33,638 nt of DNA. Source: Caulobacteraceae bacterium (GTDB lineage: Bacteria; Pseudomonadota; Alphaproteobacteria; Caulobacterales; Aquidulcibacteraceae). Numbering within the stretch: the first letter of the stretch is position 1; the number at the start of each line of letters is the position of its first letter. The notes under the pieces are model-generated. The model was not told where the DNA came from and did not search any database. It was given only the letters and a program-made list of their open reading frames with translations. Of the stretch, positions 1 to 7,275 are shown piece after piece. Both the position numbers and the translations under genes were made by a program. The DNA is taken from contig WRPF01000033.1 of assembly GCA_009773335.1 (NCBI GenBank), positions 1 through 33,638 of the forward strand, in the 5' to 3' direction.

Positions 1-127
1 GACGGCGCGAGAGCGCGGCGGCGGCGCGCGCGGCGCGGGCCTGATCATAGTCGACGCAATCGGCGAAGGCGGCAGGCGCCGCACTCATGGCGGCGACGGC
101 GGCAAATGCAAAAAGGACGCGACGCAT
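1..127 (-). CDS. Exported protein of unknown function, N-terminal fragment
   Basis: Only the first 42 codons lie in the window; the gene runs off the left edge. The start is an ATG preceded by GGAGGG six bases upstream. The first 22 residues form a typical Sec signal peptide: MRR, a hydrophobic alanine/phenylalanine core and an AFA cleavage motif, giving a mature N-terminus beginning DCVDYDQ. A single cysteine follows the predicted cut. The frame is open with alphaproteobacterial codon use. Nothing in these residues identifies a family, so no function is proposed. Confidence 0.7.
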   Translation of the reverse strand, partial: MRRVLFAFAAVAAMSAAPAAFADCVDYDQARAARAAAALSRR

Positions 128-278
128 GATGTTCCCTCCAGCTTCAGGGGAATTCATCGCAGCCCCCGGTCTCAGGCAAGAGGTCTCGCCTCCCGCCCTT
201 GGAGACGCTGTGACGCGGGGCACAGGGCGGCGGGGGCGTCACGCTGGCTCCGCAGGATGGATTGCGCGATAGTGGAGA

Positions 279-302
279 AGGCGCTCTTGGCGAAGGGCGC
301 CT
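279..302 (+). promoter_or_regulatory. Strong hairpin in the leader of the DUF2442 gene
   Basis: Two 10-base arms (AGGCGCTCTT and AAGGGCGCCT) flank a GGCG loop. As RNA all ten pairs form, one of them a G-U wobble. The element lies 20 bases before the ATG of the DUF2442 gene. It has no T-run, so it is not an obvious intrinsic terminator. It could be an operator palindrome or a leader hairpin; the function is inferred only from position. Confidence 0.4.
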
Positions 303-322
303 GATGGGGATCGAGGGGCCAG

Positions 323-616
323 ATGGCGCCGGCTGAGTTTCCTATGGTCGATGTGATCAAGGTGCGTGCGCTGGACGCCACGCGCCTTTACCTGCGCTTC
401 TCCGATGGCATGGAGGGTGAGTTCGACTGCGCAGAAATCCTCGCCTCCACCGGCGAGATGGTGCAGCCGCTCAAAGACCCGGCGATGTTCGCCCGCGTCT
501 TCATCGAAACCGGCGCGCCGACCTGGCCGAGCGGCTTCGATCTCGATCCGATCGCGCTGTATCTGAAGCTGCGGGATGCGGGTGCGCTCAGGGCAAACAC
601 GGTCGCCGCAGAGTAG
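323..616 (+). CDS. DUF2442 domain-containing protein
   Basis: 97 residues that match the DUF2442 pattern almost throughout. A strand (VIKVRALDATRLYLRFSDG) is followed by GEFD near residue 33, a FARVFIE segment near residue 57, and the conserved WPSGFDLDPIALYL near residues 68-81. Proteins of this family are small and often sit beside DUF4160 partners, sometimes discussed as toxin-antitoxin-like pairs. No DUF4160 partner is visible here. An internal ATG at 344 is an alternative start and would remove seven residues. A hairpin lies just upstream. Molecular function is unknown. Confidence 0.85.
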   Translation: MAPAEFPMVDVIKVRALDATRLYLRFSDGMEGEFDCAEILASTGEMVQPLKDPAMFARVFIETGAPTWPSGFDLDPIALYLKLRDAGALRANTVAAE

Positions 617-642
617 AGCAATCCACCCAACCGATCGCACCG

Positions 643-1188
643 TTAGCGAAACTTCTCTACCGTCGCCATGCACGCCTGATTGAGTCGAAGTTGGGCAGCC
701 TGCGCTTTTTCAATGGCCGCTCCCAATGTCCCGGGTGATCTCCAGGAGCTCAATTCGACTTCAAACACTGCATCCGCCAAAAGCTTTTCGGCAGACGCGA
801 GGTTCTCCGGCCCCAATATCTGGAGCGTGTTGCTGGCGACAAATTTGTCGTATGCCGCTGCCACTTCTCGCCGTCGATCGACGCGATCTGGCGTTCCTTC
901 TGCCGACAGTAGCGATTGAGACACATCCAGCATCCTGTCAGCGTCCAGTTGAACATTCGCGCAAGCTTCAACCCTCTTGTCCAAGAGCTTGCTCTGCCGC
1001 TCCAACTCAAGTGCTCGGCGCGACTCAAGATAGGTCAAGCCGGTGAACAGCGCGCTTAGGATAGAGATACCCACCGCAACCAAGGCAACTCGATTTGCTG
1101 ATCGGGACTGTGAAACCTGAGCCCACGAAGCATCGAGCTTTTCCTGATGCTCATGAGCATGGCCAGGCAAGCCCAACTTGTCAGTCAT
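643..1188 (-). CDS. Hypothetical single-pass membrane protein with predicted coiled coil
   Basis: 181 residues from the chosen ATG (MTDKLGLPGHAHEH). The N-terminal 30 residues are polar and histidine-containing. One hydrophobic helix (VALVAVGISILSALFTGLTYL, about residues 34-54) follows, then a charged heptad-like region (ESRRALELERQSKLLDKRVEA) that could form a coiled coil, then a helical soluble domain. I recognise no family. Base composition is visibly lower in GC than in the neighbouring genes, and the codons are less biased, which suggests later acquisition. The frame is open upstream to a TTG at 1251 inside pntB, but the ATG gives a sensible protein. It lies on the pntB strand, 46 bases past its end. 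Confidence 0.6.
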   Translation of the reverse strand: MTDKLGLPGHAHEHQEKLDASWAQVSQSRSANRVALVAVGISILSALFTGLTYLESRRALELERQSKLLDKRVEACANVQLDADRMLDVSQSLLSAEGTPDRVDRRREVAAAYDKFVASNTLQILGPENLASAEKLLADAVFEVELSSWRSPGTLGAAIEKAQAAQLRLNQACMATVEKFR

Positions 1189-1235
1189 TTGGCGACCAAA
1201 ACAATTCGTTGAATAAATACAGCATTTTCTGTCAT
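1185..1235 (-). other. 16-codon mini-ORF bridging pntB and the next gene
   Basis: An ATG that shares one base with the pntB stop (TGATG) opens a 16-codon frame. Its TGA overlaps the ATG of the downstream membrane-protein gene (ATGA). Such a chain would let ribosomes re-initiate step by step from pntB. It may equally be chance in this AT-richer stretch: there is no Shine-Dalgarno sequence of its own, and the peptide has no recognisable features. Confidence 0.2.
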
Positions 1236-2638
1236 CAAAGCGCCTTCCCAATCTCCTCCGTCATCTTCTTGGCGTCCGCGAAGAGCATCATCGTGTTGTC
1301 GCGGAAGAACAATTCGTTCTCGACGCCGGCGTAGCCCGAGCCCATTCCGCGCTTGATGAACAGCACGGTCTTGGCCTTTTCCACTTCGAGGATCGGCATG
1401 CCGTAGATCGGGCTCTGCGGATCGGTCTTGGCGGAGGGGTTGGTCACGTCGTTGGCGCCGATCACGTAGGCGACATCGGCCTGCGCGAACTCGCTGTTGA
1501 TGTCCTCGAGTTCGAACACCTCGTCGTACGGCACCTGCGCTTCGGCGAGCAGCACGTTCATGTGCCCCGGCATGCGGCCTGCGACCGGGTGGATGGCGTA
1601 CTTCACGTCCACGCCTTCGGCTTTGAGTTTATCGGCCATTTCCTTCAGCGCGTGCTGCGCCTGCGCGACCGCCATGCCGTAGCCCGGCACGATGATGACC
1701 TTCGAGGCGTTCTTCATGATGAAGGCCGCGTCCTCCGCGCTGCCCTGCTTCACCGGCCGCGTCTCGACCTTGCCGGTCGCGGCCGCGCCGTCCGCCGTGC
1801 CGAAGCCGCCGAGGATGACGCTGATGAAGCTGCGGTTCATGCCTTTGCACATGATGTAGCTGAGGATGGCGCCCGAGGAGCCGACGAGCGCGCCGGTGAT
1901 GACAAGCGCGGTGTTCTCCAGCGTGAAGCCGAGGGCTGCGGCGGCCCAGCCCGAATACGAGTTGAGCATGGACACGACGACCGGCATGTCCGCGCCGCCG
2001 ATGGGCACGATGAGCAGCACGCCGATCAGCAGCGAGAGGCCGAGGATCGCCCAGAACACCCACGGCAGCGTGCCGTGCGTGATCACCATGTAGGCGACAA
2101 GACCGACGATCGCGGCGGCGATGAGAATATTGATGAAGTGGCGGCCCGGCAGCATGATCGGCGCGCCGGACATGTTGCCGTTGAGCTTTGCGAACGCGAT
2201 GACCGAGCCTGTGAACGTGATCGCGCCGATGGCGGTGCCCAGCGCGAGTTCGATGAGCGAGCCGGTTTTCAGCCCGCCTTCCGGCAGCGCGATGTGGAAG
2301 CTTTCCGGCGCGTAGAACGCCGCAGCCGCGACCGCCACAGCCGCAAGCCCGACCAGCGAGTGGAACGCCGCCACAAGCTGCGGCATCGCCGTCATCTTGA
2401 TGCGGTTGGCGATGACCGCGCCGACCGTCCCGCCCACCAGCACGCCGCCGCCGATGAGGCCGAGCGTTGTCGGATCGAGCGTCACGCTCAGCAATGTCGT
2501 CGCCACCGCGATCGCCATGCCGAGCATGCCGTACAGGTTGCCCTGGCGCGACGTCTCGGGGCTGGAAAGCCCGCGCAACGCCATGATGAAGAACACACCT
2601 GAAACGAGATAGGCGAGCGCCGCGATGTCAGCCGTCAT
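1235..2638 (-). CDS. pntB: NAD(P) transhydrogenase subunit beta
   Basis: 467 residues, the usual length of the beta subunit of proton-translocating transhydrogenase. The N-terminal two thirds are membrane helices (domain II). The C-terminal domain III binds NADP(H): it shows the Rossmann-like GYGMAVAQAQ near residue 315, VAGRMPGHMNVLLAEA, IGANDVTNPSA and the RGMGSGYAGVEN lid. The enzyme couples hydride transfer from NADH to NADP+ with proton entry across the inner membrane, supplying NADPH. It is the last transhydrogenase gene in the operon and is separated from pntAB by two extra membrane-protein genes. Start: MTADIAALAYLVSG, the expected N-terminus. Confidence 0.98.
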   Translation of the reverse strand: MTADIAALAYLVSGVFFIMALRGLSSPETSRQGNLYGMLGMAIAVATTLLSVTLDPTTLGLIGGGVLVGGTVGAVIANRIKMTAMPQLVAAFHSLVGLAAVAVAAAAFYAPESFHIALPEGGLKTGSLIELALGTAIGAITFTGSVIAFAKLNGNMSGAPIMLPGRHFINILIAAAIVGLVAYMVITHGTLPWVFWAILGLSLLIGVLLIVPIGGADMPVVVSMLNSYSGWAAAALGFTLENTALVITGALVGSSGAILSYIMCKGMNRSFISVILGGFGTADGAAATGKVETRPVKQGSAEDAAFIMKNASKVIIVPGYGMAVAQAQHALKEMADKLKAEGVDVKYAIHPVAGRMPGHMNVLLAEAQVPYDEVFELEDINSEFAQADVAYVIGANDVTNPSAKTDPQSPIYGMPILEVEKAKTVLFIKRGMGSGYAGVENELFFRDNTMMLFADAKKMTEEIGKAL

Positions 2639-2703
2639 TGTTGTCAGCCCCGGTTAATTCGATACGTGCGCCGCGCGACGCGCGGTGTTGTGAAAAGGAA
2701 TGC

Positions 2704-2973
2704 TCATGACGCCGCGTCTCCGGCGTCGGCCTTGCGTTGCGTGATCGCGTCGATCCAGCGATGCAGCGCCGCGCACACGAGAAAGCCTGAAATCCACGCC
2801 GAATAAGGCTCGCGTGCCGTCAGCGCGAACCCGCTCGCGCCGACCGCCAGCGCGCTGATAATCAAGGCGCGCGCCCACTCGCCGAGCCCCGCGCGCCAGC
2901 GTCCCGCGAACGCGACCGCGATGCCGAGCGCAGCGATCGCGAGCGCCGAAAGCATGACCGGATCGAGCGTCAT
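2704..2973 (-). CDS. Small hypothetical membrane protein in the pnt operon
   Basis: 89 residues with three hydrophobic stretches: VMLSALAIAALGIAVAFAG (about 5-23), RALIISALAVGASGFAL (about 34-50) and SAWISGFLVCAALHRWI (about 58-74). The tail is short and charged. Its ATG overlaps the stop of the upstream 216-aa gene (ATGA), so the two are probably translationally coupled. pntB starts 65 bases downstream. I do not recognise the family. The position between pntAB and pntB suggests a link to transhydrogenase assembly or stability, but that is inference from context only. Confidence 0.75.
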   Translation of the reverse strand: MTLDPVMLSALAIAALGIAVAFAGRWRAGLGEWARALIISALAVGASGFALTAREPYSAWISGFLVCAALHRWIDAITQRKADAGDAAS

Positions 2974-3620
2974 CGCGGCGGCCCTCCGCGCCGGAACACC
3001 GACGACCAGCCGCCGAGAATGGAGATCGCCGGAATGGCGAGGAAAGCGACGCCCGCAAGCCACGGCGCCCAGCCCCAGACATCCTTCGCGCCGAAGAAGG
3101 CGGTGACGCTGCCGACCACCGGAAAGAATGCGAGCGGCACGGCGACCAGCGTCGACGGCGCCGGCCCCCAGTCGAGCACGCTCTGCATCTGCGCGGCGAC
3201 CGCGAAGAACTGGAGCACGCCGATCGCGAGCCACAGCAGCGCCACGAGGCATCCCGCCCCGCCCACCGCGCCGACGTGAAACACGGTTCCGCGCATCTGC
3301 GCCTGCGCCGCGCGGATGTCCTCTTCAGTCGGGCCGGCAGGCCCCGGCGACATGGCGCCGACATCCTCGGGCAGCGCGGCGAGCGCACGCTTTGCGGCGC
3401 GTTCGAGATCATCGTCGTCGGACACGTCATGCCCGCGCGCGGTGGGATCGCCCGCATAGGCTTCAACCACATAGGCCAGTTCCTGCACGACCGCAGGCGT
3501 CGGCGCGCGCGTGCGCACCGCGTCGGCGTGGGCGTCGAGAAAGCGACGCTTGAAGCCATCCGCGGAGAGACGCCCCGAGACATACGCCTCGATCAGTTCG
3601 CGCCACTGGCCGGAGGTCAT
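2970..3620 (-). CDS. Membrane protein with soluble helical N-domain, in the pnt operon
   Basis: 216 residues. The first ~85 are soluble and helical ([18 protein letters not shown], then [11 protein letters not shown] and [16 protein letters not shown]). This pattern resembles colicin-immunity-type small helical proteins, a weak impression that needs a profile search. A proline/glycine linker follows, then three or four hydrophobic segments: [44 protein letters not shown] and [22 protein letters not shown] overlaps join it to pntAB upstream and to the 89-aa gene downstream, so it must be co-translated with the transhydrogenase. No catalytic motif is visible. Confidence 0.75.
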   Translation of the reverse strand: MTSGQWRELIEAYVSGRLSADGFKRRFLDAHADAVRTRAPTPAVVQELAYVVEAYAGDPTARGHDVSDDDDLERAAKRALAALPEDVGAMSPGPAGPTEEDIRAAQAQMRGTVFHVGAVGGAGCLVALLWLAIGVLQFFAVAAQMQSVLDWGPAPSTLVAVPLAFFPVVGSVTAFFGAKDVWGWAPWLAGVAFLAIPAISILGGWSSVFRRGGPPR

Positions 3621-4144
3621 GCCTTCGCCACCCGTTCCTTCTTCTTGTACATCGCCAGCATCCGCGCGGTGACGAGGAAGCCGCCGAAGATGTTCACCGC
3701 CGCGAGCGCGGCCGCCAGCGCGCCGAAGCCGCGGGCGAACCAGAGATTGCGGGCCTTCTGCGCCTCGTCGCCGGGCGTGAGATCGTTGCCGCCGCCCGTG
3801 GTCGCGGCGACCTGCTGGTACTGCTGCGTGCAGCCGTCGACGGCGTTGAGCAGGACCTCGTCGGTGGGCCACATTTCCTTCGGCGTCATCGACTGATGGC
3901 CCTGCGCCTGTGCGGCGACGATAGTCTTGCAGGTCTGGCGGATTTCGGCGGTCTTGTCGGACGCGCCCGCGCCGGCGGCGGCCGCGATGATCGCGCCGAC
4001 GATGATCACCGAGGAGATCGCATTGGTGACGGACATAAGCGGCGTGTGCAGCGCGGGCGTCACGCTCCACACCACGTAGTAGCCCACGAAGATCGCGAGC
4101 ACGAAGATCGCGAGGCGGAAGATGATCGGATCAACGACGTCCAT
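3617..4144 (-). CDS. pntAB: NAD(P) transhydrogenase subunit alpha, membrane part (alpha-2), with large insertion
   Basis: 175 residues, against roughly 100-140 for the usual alpha-2 subunit. The hallmark [20 protein letters not shown] and [19 protein letters not shown] helices (about 11-28 and 33-55) and the last helix, [10 protein letters not shown]-like near residues 150-160, are intact. Between them, about residues 61-137, sits a polar stretch with two cysteines (C72, C105) and a glycine-rich loop. In known transhydrogenases the loop between these two helices faces the periplasm, so the insert probably forms a small periplasmic domain, perhaps closed by a disulfide. The frame stays open and residues on both sides are canonical, which argues against a frameshift. 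It overlaps the next gene by ATGA. Confidence 0.95.
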   Translation of the reverse strand: MDVVDPIIFRLAIFVLAIFVGYYVVWSVTPALHTPLMSVTNAISSVIIVGAIIAAAAGAGASDKTAEIRQTCKTIVAAQAQGHQSMTPKEMWPTDEVLLNAVDGCTQQYQQVAATTGGGNDLTPGDEAQKARNLWFARGFGALAAALAAVNIFGGFLVTARMLAMYKKKERVAKA

Positions 4145-4183
4145 GTGTGGCTCCGGCGTGTGTGCGTTGCGGGCGGCGGGCGA

Positions 4184-4549
4184 TCACCCGGCGTCCTTCG
4201 GATTGATTTCGTAGGCTGCGCTCGCGCGCGTGATGAGGCCCACAGCGTCGTACTCGTGCGTCTCCGCGACGATCACGCCGGACTGGTTGCGATAGATGAG
4301 CGTCTCGCCGTCCGCGCCCGCGCAGATGGCGATGGGCTCGAACCGGAGATCCGGGATGCGCGGCAGCGCGGTCTGCACGTAGGCGATGAAGTGCGCCTTG
4401 CCGAACAGCCGCCCGTCTCCGCCGAAGCCGAGCGCGGCCACGAACGGCGAGGCGAATTCCACGTCATCTGTGTAGAGAGCGGCGATCTTCTGCGGATCGC
4501 GCGCATTCCAGGCGGCGTACCAGTCGGCGGCGCGCTTGTTGTCAGGCAT
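4184..4549 (-). CDS. SnoaL-like / NTF2-fold protein
   Basis: 121 residues. The N-terminal helix AADWYAAWNARDPQKIAALYTDDVEFASPF is the classic opening of SnoaL-like NTF2-fold proteins. It is followed by FGKAHFIAYVQTALPRIPDLRFEP and a strand-rich C-terminal half (LIYRNQSGVIVAETHEYDAVGLI). Such proteins form a cone-shaped pocket used either as an isomerase or cyclase or as a binding domain. The substrate cannot be read from sequence. It lies 12 bases after pntAA and 39 bases before pntAB, clearly within the transhydrogenase operon, an unusual place for this fold. Its role there is unknown. Confidence 0.85.
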   Translation of the reverse strand: MPDNKRAADWYAAWNARDPQKIAALYTDDVEFASPFVAALGFGGDGRLFGKAHFIAYVQTALPRIPDLRFEPIAICAGADGETLIYRNQSGVIVAETHEYDAVGLITRASAAYEINPKDAG

Positions 4550-4561
4550 GGGGGGCGTCCA

Positions 4562-5713
4562 TCACGCCGCCGTCGCGGCTTGCGGCGCGAACGCCGGATG
4601 GATGACCGCGCCATCCTTCGTCAGCATGGCGCCCTTGATGATCTCGTCGTCCCACGCCGGCGCGAAGGCCTTGGTGTCCTTGTCCGTCAGCAAAGGCAGC
4701 AGCGCGAGCAGGTTCCTGGCGTAGAGCGAGGACGAATCCGCCGCGAGGCGCGCGGGCAGATTGCTGAAGCCCGCGACCTTCACGCCGTTGGCCGTATCGA
4801 CGACCACATCCGGTTTCGAGAGCGGGCAGTTGCCGCCCTGCGACACCGCGAGGTCGATGACGACCGAGCCCGGCTTCATCGCCATGACCATCGCTTCGGT
4901 GACCAGCACCGGCGCCGCGCGTCCCGGAATGAGCGCGGTGGTGACGACGATGTCCTGCTTGGCGATGTGTTCGGCGACGAGCGCCGCCTGTTTGGCCTGA
5001 TACTCCGCGCTCATCGCCTTGGCGTAGCCGGCGGCGGTTTCGGCCTGCTTGAACTCGTCATCCTCGACGGCGACGAATTTCGCGCCGAGCGAGGCGACTT
5101 GCTCCTTGGCGGCGGGACGCACGTCCGTGGCGGTGACGATGGCGCCGAGGCGCCGCGCGGTGGCGATCGCCTGCAGGCCAGCCACGCCCGCGCCCATGAT
5201 GAACACCTTTGCGGCGGCCACTGTGCCCGCCGCCGTCATCATCATCGGAAACCCGCGCCCGTAGAGGTGCGCCGCCTCGATCACCGCACGGTAGCCCGCG
5301 AGGTTCGATTGCGACGAGAGCGCGTCCATCGACTGCGCGCGCGTGATGCGCGGCACGAATTCCATCGCCAGCGCGGCGACCCCCTGTTTCGCATAACCTT
5401 CGACGGCGGCCTTCTGGCCGTAAGGGTTCATCAGCGCCACGACGCCCGTGCCCTTCGGCAACGCGGCGAGTTCGTCGGCTTCCGGCGAACGCACCTTCAG
5501 CAGCAGATCGGCGCCTTTGATGGCGGCCCCGGCGTCCTGCGCGATCTCTGCGCCCGCCGCCTTGAACTGGTCGTCGGGAAAGCTCGCGTTCGACCCGGCG
5601 CCAGTCTCGATGACGATCACATGACCGAGGGCCACGATCTTCTTCACGGTGTCCGGCGTCGCCGCCACGCGCGTCTCATCCGCAGCGCGTTCCTTGACCA
5701 CAGCGATGCGCAT
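4562..5713 (-). CDS. pntAA: NAD(P) transhydrogenase subunit alpha, NAD-binding part (alpha-1)
   Basis: 383 residues, the normal size of the soluble alpha-1 subunit (domain I). It begins MRIAVVKERAADETRVAATP, typical of the alanine dehydrogenase/transhydrogenase superfamily. The RAQSMD loop (residues 125-130) corresponds to the RQD loop that holds the NADH carboxamide. The dinucleotide fold is at FIMGAGVAGLQA (GxGxxG at 174-179), with D197 placed to bind the adenosine ribose. It docks on PntB domain III and passes hydride from NADH to NADP+. It heads the pnt genes, 112 bases after the oxidase subunit IV gene. An AGGAG motif lies upstream of the ATG. Confidence 0.97.
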   Translation of the reverse strand: MRIAVVKERAADETRVAATPDTVKKIVALGHVIVIETGAGSNASFPDDQFKAAGAEIAQDAGAAIKGADLLLKVRSPEADELAALPKGTGVVALMNPYGQKAAVEGYAKQGVAALAMEFVPRITRAQSMDALSSQSNLAGYRAVIEAAHLYGRGFPMMMTAAGTVAAAKVFIMGAGVAGLQAIATARRLGAIVTATDVRPAAKEQVASLGAKFVAVEDDEFKQAETAAGYAKAMSAEYQAKQAALVAEHIAKQDIVVTTALIPGRAAPVLVTEAMVMAMKPGSVVIDLAVSQGGNCPLSKPDVVVDTANGVKVAGFSNLPARLAADSSSLYARNLLALLPLLTDKDTKAFAPAWDDEIIKGAMLTKDGAVIHPAFAPQAATAA

Positions 5714-5825
5714 ACCTGACCGACTCCTGCCCAGAAATTGGGCCGGACATGATCATGCGTCGCGCGTCAGTGCAACCGGAGCGACCGCCCCGACCGGCGC
5801 AACCGGACGTTTTAGTTCTGAGAAT

Positions 5826-6146
5826 TCAGGTGATGGCCTGGATCGCCATCGTGACCGCGCCGCCCACGGCCAGAAGCACCGTCGAGCCGATCAGCGTCGC
5901 CCACCAGGCCCCGCCCAATCCCATCAGGAAGCCGGCGAGCGCGCCGATCACGACCCAGACGATGAGTCCCGTCCACCAGCCGAGGCCCATGGCGAAGGCG
6001 AACACGATGAGACCCAACAGCATCGCGAAGGTCACGCACGACCATTCGGTGACCTTGAGGAAGCCGTCGAACATCGACTTGTGCGAGGTGATGTCCATGT
6101 GACCGTGTTCAAAGGAACCGTGATCCGAACCGTGCGCGGCGCCCAT
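5826..6146 (-). CDS. aa3-type cytochrome c oxidase subunit IV, extended
   Basis: 106 residues. The histidine-rich N-terminus followed by HMDITSHKSMFDGFLKVTEW and a hydrophobic helix matches the small subunit IV of bacterial aa3 oxidases, where one helix packs against subunits I-III. The family is usually about 45-65 residues with a single helix. Here two further hydrophobic segments follow (GLIVWVVIGALAGFLMGLGG and ATLIGSTVLLAVGGAVTMAI), so this is an elongated form. The start is supported by GGAGAC six bases upstream of the ATG. The gene precedes pntAA on the same strand, grouping respiratory and proton-coupled membrane enzymes. Confidence 0.8.
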   Translation of the reverse strand: MGAAHGSDHGSFEHGHMDITSHKSMFDGFLKVTEWSCVTFAMLLGLIVFAFAMGLGWWTGLIVWVVIGALAGFLMGLGGAWWATLIGSTVLLAVGGAVTMAIQAIT

Positions 6147-6175
6147 TGTCGTCTCCGAATGCGATGGGCGACCGT

Positions 6176-7171
6176 CTAGACTGCGCCGCCGCCGGTCGCA
6201 ACCTGTGCGCCGCGCGGCCAGCCGGCCAGCAGCCCCCGCACCGCCGCGACGAATGGCAGCGGCTGGTCGATCATCACGTGATGGTCGGCGTCCGGGATGG
6301 CCAGGAACGGCGACCCCGCCGGCGCGAGCGAGCGCATGTAGGCCACCACCTCCGGCGGCATAAGGCTGGAGCGGTCGCCCCAGATCACCGCCACCGGGCA
6401 GGACGCCCGCTGCAGGAGCGGGCTGGGGTCCCCCAACTCGAACTCGTGCCAGATGAAGGGGTCGAATTTCCAGGTGAAGCCGCTGTCGGCCGCCTTGATG
6501 GAGCCGCGCGCGACATGGTCCAGATACCAGAGATTTTCGCACCCTTGCTGCGGCGCCAGCCGGAAGCGGGCGAGCGCGTCCTCGACGCTGGGATAGACCC
6601 GGTTCGGCCGCGACCGCGATGGCGGGCGGTCATGCGTGTAACCGGGCGGCTCGATGGGGCTGTCGACGCTGATGGCCGCGCCGAGGCGCTCGCCGTAGCG
6701 GGCCGCGCAGTAGAGACCGAGGAAACCGCCGAAGGAGTGCGCGACAAGAACCGGCTTCACCGGCGCCTCGAACAGTCCGGCAATCTCGCACGCCGCAAGC
6801 GCCTCGCGGGCGAACGTCCCGGGATGATATTTCGCCCGCCAGTCCGAGCCGCCCATGCCGGACCAGCTCATTGCGGCGACGCGGTAGCCGCTGTCGACGA
6901 AGAACGGCGCCAGCGGCGACCACCAGTCCGCGTGCGCGCCGTTGCCATGGAGCAGCAGCAGGCCGGGTTTGCCGCGCACGCCCCACGCCAGAACCTCGAT
7001 CCCCGCGCCCTCGACGTCGATGCGCGTTCGTTCCGGTGCGCGCGCCAGCGCCGCATCGAACCAGCCCGGCGCCTGCGGCCGCACGCCGCCAAGCGCTGCA
7101 AGCGCGCCGCCGCCCTGCGCGTCCACGGATAGTCTGTCTGTCGTTTCCGTCATGTCCGGCGTTTCCGTCAT
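6176..7171 (-). CDS. Alpha/beta hydrolase
   Basis: 331 residues with a complete alpha/beta hydrolase fold. The oxyanion-hole motif is LLLLHGNGAHADWW near residue 80, the nucleophile elbow is VAHSFGGFLG near residue 148, the acid is IWGDRSSL and the histidine is PDADHHVMIDQ near the C-terminus. No signal peptide is present, so it is cytoplasmic. The substrate is unknown; the lid contains RPPSRSRPNRVYPSVEDAL. Two starts are possible, 7171 and 7153, because the first codons are a near-repeat (MTETPD, MTETTD) coded by a duplicated gtttccgtcatg. Only the inner start has a weak GGAA upstream. The next gene on the other strand, the lipid A deacylase, begins 104 bases away. Confidence 0.9.
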   Translation of the reverse strand: MTETPDMTETTDRLSVDAQGGGALAALGGVRPQAPGWFDAALARAPERTRIDVEGAGIEVLAWGVRGKPGLLLLHGNGAHADWWSPLAPFFVDSGYRVAAMSWSGMGGSDWRAKYHPGTFAREALAACEIAGLFEAPVKPVLVAHSFGGFLGLYCAARYGERLGAAISVDSPIEPPGYTHDRPPSRSRPNRVYPSVEDALARFRLAPQQGCENLWYLDHVARGSIKAADSGFTWKFDPFIWHEFELGDPSPLLQRASCPVAVIWGDRSSLMPPEVVAYMRSLAPAGSPFLAIPDADHHVMIDQPLPFVAAVRGLLAGWPRGAQVATGGGAV

Positions 7172-7275
7172 GCTTGGCCCATACGCGCGGCGCCCGCGCC
7201 ACGCAACGCCGCGCGCGAGCAGGCGAACCAAATTGCCCCCTTGCCCAAGCGTGGCTTCCCCGCGAAGAGGAGCCC

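Noticed and set aside
172-322. Remnant of a DUF4160 partner upstream of the DUF2442 gene
   Set aside because: None of the three plus-strand frames shows the DUF4160 pattern. Only the hairpin stands out.
1562-2602. 346-codon open frame on the plus strand, opposite pntB
   Set aside because: Its translation is a run of arginine, histidine, aspartate and alanine, typical of the antisense of GC-rich codons. pntB on the other strand is certain.
3734-3964. Frameshift or assembly error as the source of the PntAB insert
   Set aside because: The frame is open throughout, family residues resume in the same frame on both sides, and the insert's codon use matches the operon.
3896-5719. 607-codon open frame opposite pntAB, the SnoaL gene and pntAA
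   Set aside because: Low-complexity arginine/aspartate/histidine composition and complete overlap with three well-supported genes mark it as a compositional shadow.
5771-5815. Repeated CCGGTTGC motifs after the oxidase subunit IV gene as a terminator
   Set aside because: The copies are mainly direct, the possible stems are short and no T-run follows, so a terminator call is not supported.
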